NCBI RefSeq assembly: GCF_000519085.1
Contig: NZ_KI912577.1
Location: 4,706,035 to 4,770,034, forward strand
Source: Methylobacterium sp. 10
Lineage (GTDB): Bacteria > Pseudomonadota > Alphaproteobacteria > Rhizobiales > Beijerinckiaceae
DNA length: 64,000 bases
Direction: 5' to 3'
The notes under the pieces were generated by a model. The model was not told where the DNA came from and did no database searches. It worked only from the letters and a program-made list of their open reading frames with translations. Below, piece by piece: positions 60,227-64,000 of this stretch. Numbering within the stretch: position 1 is the stretch's first letter; each line of letters starts with the position of its first letter. A program made the translations under genes and the position numbers.

Positions 60227-60520
60227 ATGAAATTTATCCGAAACAGCACGCCCATGAGCAAGTCTGCCCGTTATGATAGGGTCCGCTACCGCGCCACATT
60301 CCTCAATACGCTTGGGACATCACTCGTCATGGTGGGCTTCTTCCTGCCGGGCATGCGGCTCTACGAGGGATATGACCACCGCCTGTCACGCTCCGAGGCG
60401 TGGAGTGTCTCGCTACAATTCCTTCAGACGGAACCTGGGGCCGTCAGCGTGACGGCGCTGATCCTCGGCTTCTGCCTGCATGTCATCGCCTTGCATCACC
60501 TGAAGAACCTTCAGGATTGA
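60227..60520 (+). CDS. Small two-helix membrane protein, hypothetical
   Basis: It is 97 residues from ATG 60227 (or 88 from the ATG at 60254). There are two membrane segments, about 29-45 (FLNTLGTSLVMVGFFLPG) and 74-92 (VSVTALILGFCLHVIALHH), with a basic N-terminus (SARYDRVRYRATF). No known domain recognised. It converges on the DUF2852 gene, with a terminator between them. Confidence 0.6.
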   Translation: MKFIRNSTPMSKSARYDRVRYRATFLNTLGTSLVMVGFFLPGMRLYEGYDHRLSRSEAWSVSLQFLQTEPGAVSVTALILGFCLHVIALHHLKNLQD

Positions 60521-60539
60521 TCGATCTGCCTGACGAACG

Positions 60540-60572
60540 AAAAAGGGCTCCCGGCATCGCTGCCGGAAGCCC
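60540..60572 (-). terminator. Intrinsic terminator of DUF2852 gene
   Basis: GGGCTCCCGGCA (60545-60556) pairs with TGCCGGAAGCCC (60561-60572), one mismatch, followed on the minus strand by five T. It ends the minus-strand gene at 60598. Confidence 0.8.
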
Positions 60573-60597
60573 TCCGTTGCCCCGGATTGAGATTCGG

Positions 60598-61053
60598 TCA
60601 GACGCTCTGCGTCGAACCTTTGTTGCCGCGCTTCGCCATGAACGCATCGAACTGCTCGCGATCCTTGGCACGCTTCAATTCTTCCACGAACTCGGCGAAG
60701 GCCTTGCTCTCTTCGTGCAGCGCCTTGCGCTGGGCGTCGAGCCGGTCGAGTTCGGACCGGCGGTAATCGTCGAAGGCGAGGTTACCGGTGCCGCGCAGGT
60801 CAGCGGCCTCGAACGCCTGGGCGAAGCGCGATTTGCGCATGCCCGCCTGCCAGTCGGTCCCACGACCGACTATGCCGCGTAGTTCGGTCAAGGCCGGATA
60901 ACCTGCGACCTTCCAGGCGATGTAGGCAGCCGCCAGCGGCCACCAATATATGAACGCGACGACGACGGCGCCAATCTCGAACGAGCGGCGGGGAAACGGG
61001 CCGCTGCGGCAGGCTTTGCCGGTGGCCCAGGGAGAGGTCGAGGAAAAGCTCAC
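60598..61053 (-). CDS. DUF2852 membrane protein
   Basis: It is 151 residues from GTG 61053. One membrane helix lies about 28-48 (GAVVVAFIYWWPLAAAYIAW), followed by a soluble, helical, basic-acidic region with FDDYRRSELDRLDAQRKALH and EFVEELKRAKDREQFDAFMA, the DUF2852 pattern. It is common in Hyphomicrobiales; function unknown. It is 83 bp downstream of the TetR gene on the same strand. Confidence 0.85.
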   Translation of the reverse strand: MSFSSTSPWATGKACRSGPFPRRSFEIGAVVVAFIYWWPLAAAYIAWKVAGYPALTELRGIVGRGTDWQAGMRKSRFAQAFEAADLRGTGNLAFDDYRRSELDRLDAQRKALHEESKAFAEFVEELKRAKDREQFDAFMAKRGNKGSTQSV

Positions 61054-61136
61054 GGCTCACAGCTCCAATGTTAATGTGAACCACATTTACTTGCGGATCC
61101 GACGTGGCGGTTTCAAGGGCCGTTCTCACGCAACCG

Positions 61137-61781
61137 TCAGGCCGATGGTCGTGGTCGCCCGGCGCCATGCACGAGGGCGAGAACGCCGGCGCGGAGCAGC
61201 TCGTATTTGTCGGGCATTCCCAGGCCCTTCGGCAGATGCCCCGAGGCCGAGAGCGTGGCGAGGCCATGCGACAGGGCCCAGACTTCCAGGGCGACGAAGC
61301 GCGGCTCGACCCCGCCAAATCCATCGGGAAAAGTGGTTTTCAGCGCTTCGAGCAGAAGGTCGAAGGGACTGGACCTCGGTGGCACGTCAGGCGCCGCCGG
61401 GTCTGCCGCCATCGGGGCTCCCCGTGTCTCGAAGATCGCGGCATAATAGCCGGGCTCCTCCTCGGCGAAGGCGAGATAGGCCTCCCCCATCCGAGTGAAG
61501 CGCTCAAGAGGCGTCCCGCGCGAGGTCAAAGAGCGGGCAAGACGCTCGGCAAGGTCAGTGAAGCCACGGCCGGCCACTTCCTCCAATAGAGCTTCGCGTC
61601 CCCGGAAATGGCGATAGAGCGCCGCCGGGGTAACGCCGACGAGGCGCGCCGCATCGACCAGCGTGAAGCCGCCTACGCCGCGTTCGGCGATGAACCGGCG
61701 CGCCGCTTCGATCAGCGCCTCCTTGAGGTTGCCGTGATGATAGCTGCGCCGGTCTCCCGGTCCTTCTCGCCAGGGTCGCAC
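61137..61781 (-). CDS. TetR-family transcriptional regulator
   Basis: It is 214 residues from GTG 61781. The N-terminal helix-turn-helix spans about 15-60 (NLKEALIEAARRFIAERGVG, FTLVDAARLVGVTPAALYRH), with a C-terminal WHG-type ligand domain (about 85-205). It is divergent from the ZigA GTPase gene across 195 bp that also contain a Zur-like operator, so its own target is open. Confidence 0.9.
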   Translation of the reverse strand: MRPWREGPGDRRSYHHGNLKEALIEAARRFIAERGVGGFTLVDAARLVGVTPAALYRHFRGREALLEEVAGRGFTDLAERLARSLTSRGTPLERFTRMGEAYLAFAEEEPGYYAAIFETRGAPMAADPAAPDVPPRSSPFDLLLEALKTTFPDGFGGVEPRFVALEVWALSHGLATLSASGHLPKGLGMPDKYELLRAGVLALVHGAGRPRPSA

Positions 61782-61943
61782 TCGATTCCATCCTCGGGCG
61801 ATCGCCGGCCTACGGCTGCACGTCTGCCGCGACTCCGCCGGGATGCGCCCTCCCCTAACACGCCGAGCGCGCTTTTCGACCCTCCTCCATCAACCAGCGG
61901 ACAGAGATTTTCGAACGCGATTGACAGAAGCGAGTCCCTTAAT

Positions 61944-61958
61944 TGTAATGGTATTACA
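61944..61958. promoter_or_regulatory. Zur-like operator upstream of zigA
   Basis: TGTAATGGTATTACA is a 15-bp inverted repeat (6+3+6, perfect arms), 18 bp before the start codon. It matches the form of Zur boxes, which share TGT-N9-ACA with an AT-rich core. It would repress the gene when zinc is ample. The exact Zur consensus for this genus was not available to compare. Confidence 0.6.
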
Positions 61959-61976
61959 TTGCATAGCGGATATCCG

Positions 61977-63197
61977 ATGAGCCAACGTGATCCCCGTCTC
62001 CCCGTCACCGTCCTCTCCGGGTTCCTCGGTGCCGGCAAGACGACCCTGCTGAACCATATCCTCAACAACCGCGAGGGACGACGCGTCGCCGTGATCGTCA
62101 ACGACAAGAGCGAAGTGAACATCGACGCCGCCCTGATCCGTGACGGAGGCGCCTATCTCTCCCGCACCGACGAACGGCTGGTGGAGATGAGCAATGGCTG
62201 CATCTGCTGCACGCTCCGGGACGACCTCCTGGCCGAGGTCCGGACGCTCTCGGAGGATGGGCGGTTCGATTACCTCCTGATCGAAGGCACCGGTATCGCC
62301 GAGCCCCTGCCGGTAGCGAGCACCTTCTCGTTCCGCGATGAGGACGGTGCGGCGCTCAGTGACGTCGCCCGCCTCGAGGCCATGGTCACCGTCGTCGATG
62401 CGGTGAGCCTCCTGAACGATTACGGCTCGACGGCGTTCCTGCGTGACCGGGGCGAGATCTCGGGCGAGGACGATGCCCGGACCCTCGTCAACATGCTGGT
62501 GGAGAAGATCGAGTTCGCCGACGTAATCGTCAGCAACAAAGCCGGTGATGTCGGCGAGGATCAACTCGCCCTGGTCCGCTCGGTTATACGCGGACTCAAC
62601 GCAGATGCCCGCATCGTCGAGGCCGCCTATGGCCGCGTCCCCGTCGATCAGGTCCTGAATACCGGCCTGTTCAGCGAGGAGAAGGCACAGGAACACCCGC
62701 TCTGGTTCAAGGAACTCTTTGGCGCCGCGCAGCACGTGCCCGAGACCGAGGAATATGGAATCGGCTCGTTCGTCTACCGAGCCCGCCGTCCCTTCGCGCC
62801 CGAAGCTTTCCATGCCTTCACCAAGGCGACATGGCCGGGCCTCATCCGCGCGAAGGGGCATTTCTGGCTGGCGACGCGACCGGACTGGGTCGGTGAATTC
62901 TCCCTCGCCGGTTCCTTCGCGCGGGTGTCGCCGATGGGGGCGTGGTGGGTCTGCGTGCCGAAGGCCCGCTGGCCGGAGGATGCGGAGTGGCGCACCCATC
63001 TGTCCCGGAACTGGAGCGAGCCCTGGGGCGACCGGCGCCAGGAATTGGTCTTCATCGGCACGGGCCTCGACCGCTCGGCGATCACCGCCGCACTCGACGC
63101 CTGCTTGGTCGGTTCCGAGGGGGTGACGCGCTTCGATCCGGAGCCTTACCGCTCCCTGCCCGATCCGTTTCCCAGCTGGCAGCGAGCCGCCGCCTGA
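61977..63197 (+). CDS. zigA: Zinc-responsive CobW/ZigA GTPase (COG0523)
   Basis: G3E-family P-loop GTPase, likely a zinc chaperone used under zinc limitation, 406 residues. Walker A GFLGAGKTTLLNH is at about 15-27. The metal-binding CxCC motif is NGCICCTLRDDLLAEV. The CobW C-terminal domain spans about 265-395 and includes FHAFTKATWPGLIRAKGHFW. The Zur-like box upstream supports zinc control. It overlaps the next gene by one base (TGATG). Confidence 0.9.
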   Translation: MSQRDPRLPVTVLSGFLGAGKTTLLNHILNNREGRRVAVIVNDKSEVNIDAALIRDGGAYLSRTDERLVEMSNGCICCTLRDDLLAEVRTLSEDGRFDYLLIEGTGIAEPLPVASTFSFRDEDGAALSDVARLEAMVTVVDAVSLLNDYGSTAFLRDRGEISGEDDARTLVNMLVEKIEFADVIVSNKAGDVGEDQLALVRSVIRGLNADARIVEAAYGRVPVDQVLNTGLFSEEKAQEHPLWFKELFGAAQHVPETEEYGIGSFVYRARRPFAPEAFHAFTKATWPGLIRAKGHFWLATRPDWVGEFSLAGSFARVSPMGAWWVCVPKARWPEDAEWRTHLSRNWSEPWGDRRQELVFIGTGLDRSAITAALDACLVGSEGVTRFDPEPYRSLPDPFPSWQRAAA

Positions 63198-63511
63198 TGG
63201 CGTTCTCTTTCCTGAAGGATGCCCGCGCCCGCTCGGCCGCGCGTTCGGCCGATGCGGCTAGACTCAAGGATGAGCTTCGCCTCGGCCTGCGTCTTGGCGA
63301 GGATGACGTTCTCGCCGTCAACGAGATCGCCTGTGGCGAGCCTGGCTGCGCCGATCGCGAGACCATCGTTCTCGTGATGCGGGTCGGCGAGCCGACGCGA
63401 GCCTTGCGGATCGCGCGCGGCATGGATGCGGTGGAGGCTGACGATATCACCCGGCTTGGGGCGGAGGAAGATTCCCTGAGGCGGGAGAGCGCGACTTCGC
63501 CTACAGCTTGA
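63197..63511 (+). CDS. Small conserved protein translationally coupled to zigA
   Basis: It is 104 residues, starting within the zigA stop (TGATG). A helical N-terminus (AFSFLKDARARSAARSADAA) precedes a compact domain with VNEIACGEPGCADRETIVLV, containing two cysteines in CGEPGC, which could bind metal. Close relatives sit next to ZigA-type genes (from general knowledge), so it may help in zinc handling; this is inference. It ends 11 bp inside the convergent DUF1192 gene. Confidence 0.75.
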   Translation: MAFSFLKDARARSAARSADAARLKDELRLGLRLGEDDVLAVNEIACGEPGCADRETIVLVMRVGEPTRALRIARGMDAVEADDITRLGAEEDSLRRESATSPTA

Positions 63512-63692
63512 AGATCGAGGAGGCCCGGTCCAGCGCGATTTTCTTTCCCGATTTCGCCGTCTCCAGCCGCTCGATCTCGGCTCGCAGCAAAGCGATCCGC
63601 GCTGCGATCTCGTCGAGGGAGAGGGTGTCGAGGCTCTCGCCGATCGTATGGGAGACCGGACGCTTGGGCCGGTCCGTGTCGTCGCCGTGCAT
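63501..63692 (-). CDS. DUF1192 small protein
   Basis: It is 63 residues with a single helical core, LSLDEIAARIALLRAEIERLE, typical of DUF1192, and a C-terminal KIALDRASSIFKL. Function unknown. Its 3' end overlaps the zigA partner by 11 bp on the opposite strand. It lies 30 bp downstream of the hydrolase gene, same strand, likely co-transcribed. Confidence 0.85.
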   Translation of the reverse strand: MHGDDTDRPKRPVSHTIGESLDTLSLDEIAARIALLRAEIERLETAKSGKKIALDRASSIFKL

Positions 63693-63722
63693 GGCGTATC
63701 CCTCCTGTCGTCCGGTGCCTGC

Positions 63723-64000
63723 CTAACGGTCCCAGCGCGAGACCGAACGAACGTGCTGCTGAGTGCCGGCATATTGCTTGAGGAAGGTCGTCATCTCCGA
63801 CAGTTCCGGTGCCTTCGAGCGGAAGGTGACCGAGAGGGCCAGAAGCGTGTCGGCATGGTCGAGGCCGGGATAGATCCGTTCCTGCACCGGAACGCGCACC
63901 GCGCGTAGCCGCGCCGCCAGGCTCTGCGTGTTGCGCGGGCGGACAATGGTGTCATTGTCGCCCGTCGCCAAGAAGGCTGGAGGCGAATGAGGACCGGCGA
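63723..64000 (-). CDS. Alpha/beta hydrolase, C-terminal fragment (cut by window end)
   Basis: The gene continues past the window. The visible ~92 C-terminal residues include PPAFLATGDNDTIVRPRNTQ, which holds the catalytic Asp region of esterase/lipase-type hydrolases, and YPGLDHADTLLALSVTF, which holds the catalytic His. The nucleophile elbow is outside. It probably shares an operon with DUF1192. Confidence 0.8.
   Translation of the reverse strand, partial: AGPHSPPAFLATGDNDTIVRPRNTQSLAARLRAVRVPVQERIYPGLDHADTLLALSVTFRSKAPELSEMTTFLKQYAGTQQHVRSVSRWDR

Overview
The window looks like a chromosomal segment of a high-GC alphaproteobacterium of the order Hyphomicrobiales, most likely the Methylobacterium/Methylorubrum group. 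This is inferred from four things: a complete CckA-ChpT-CtrA phosphorelay, the flgBC-fliE-fliQR-flhB gene order, family markers such as EipA (DUF1134), TIGR02302, DUF2852 and DUF1192, and TTAA-N7-TTAA CtrA boxes. No ribosomal RNA, CRISPR array, prophage or intact insertion sequence was seen. One tRNA-Ser(GGA) is present.

Layout. 0.1-8.1 kb: cckA, then a minus-strand flagellar operon (flgB, flgC, fliE, fliQ, fliR, flhB) divergent from a fliO-like gene, with two exact CtrA boxes in the divergent promoter. 8.1-12.4 kb: RND efflux pump 1. 12.6-23.6 kb: a putative uptake and catabolic cluster (amidase, FCD-type GntR regulator, SnoaL-like protein, substrate-binding protein, LivH, a fused LivM-LivG-LivF protein and a NodB-type deacetylase). 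It is interrupted by a decayed higBA toxin-antitoxin module, a small orphan gene and a superfamily 2 helicase with an altered P-loop. 23.7-30.2 kb: small hypothetical and secreted proteins and RND pump 2. 30.5-36.5 kb: tRNA-Ser, flhA, a flippase-like membrane protein, fliJ and fliI. 36.9-44.7 kb: ctrA, the chemotaxis operon cheA-cheW-cheY-cheB-cheR, and chpT. 44.9-53.9 kb: cysQ, a YHS-domain protein, eipA, lptM-lysA, TIGR02302, a HIG1-type membrane protein and a PagL-like lipid A deacylase. 53.9-57.6 kb: PduO-type cobalamin adenosyltransferase, etfB, etfA and 3-hydroxybutyryl-CoA dehydrogenase. 57.8-64 kb: quinone oxidoreductase, upp, DUF2852, a TetR regulator, a ZigA/CobW GTPase behind a Zur-like operator, DUF1192, and a hydrolase cut by the window end.

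How it fits together. The dominant theme is cell-cycle control of motility. The sensor kinase (CckA), the phosphotransferase (ChpT) and the response regulator (CtrA) lie in one 44-kb stretch, interleaved with flagellar export, rod and ATPase genes and a full chemotaxis core. CtrA-box and GANTC (CcrM methylation) motifs sit in the promoters of these genes. The second theme is an orphan ABC-transporter and hydrolase cluster that may be controlled by its own GntR protein through ATGCA-type operators. No clearly new defence or mobile system was found. The best leads are the fused transporter with a non-canonical ABC signature, the decayed higBA next to the unusual helicase, and the regulatory DNA at ctrA and chpT.
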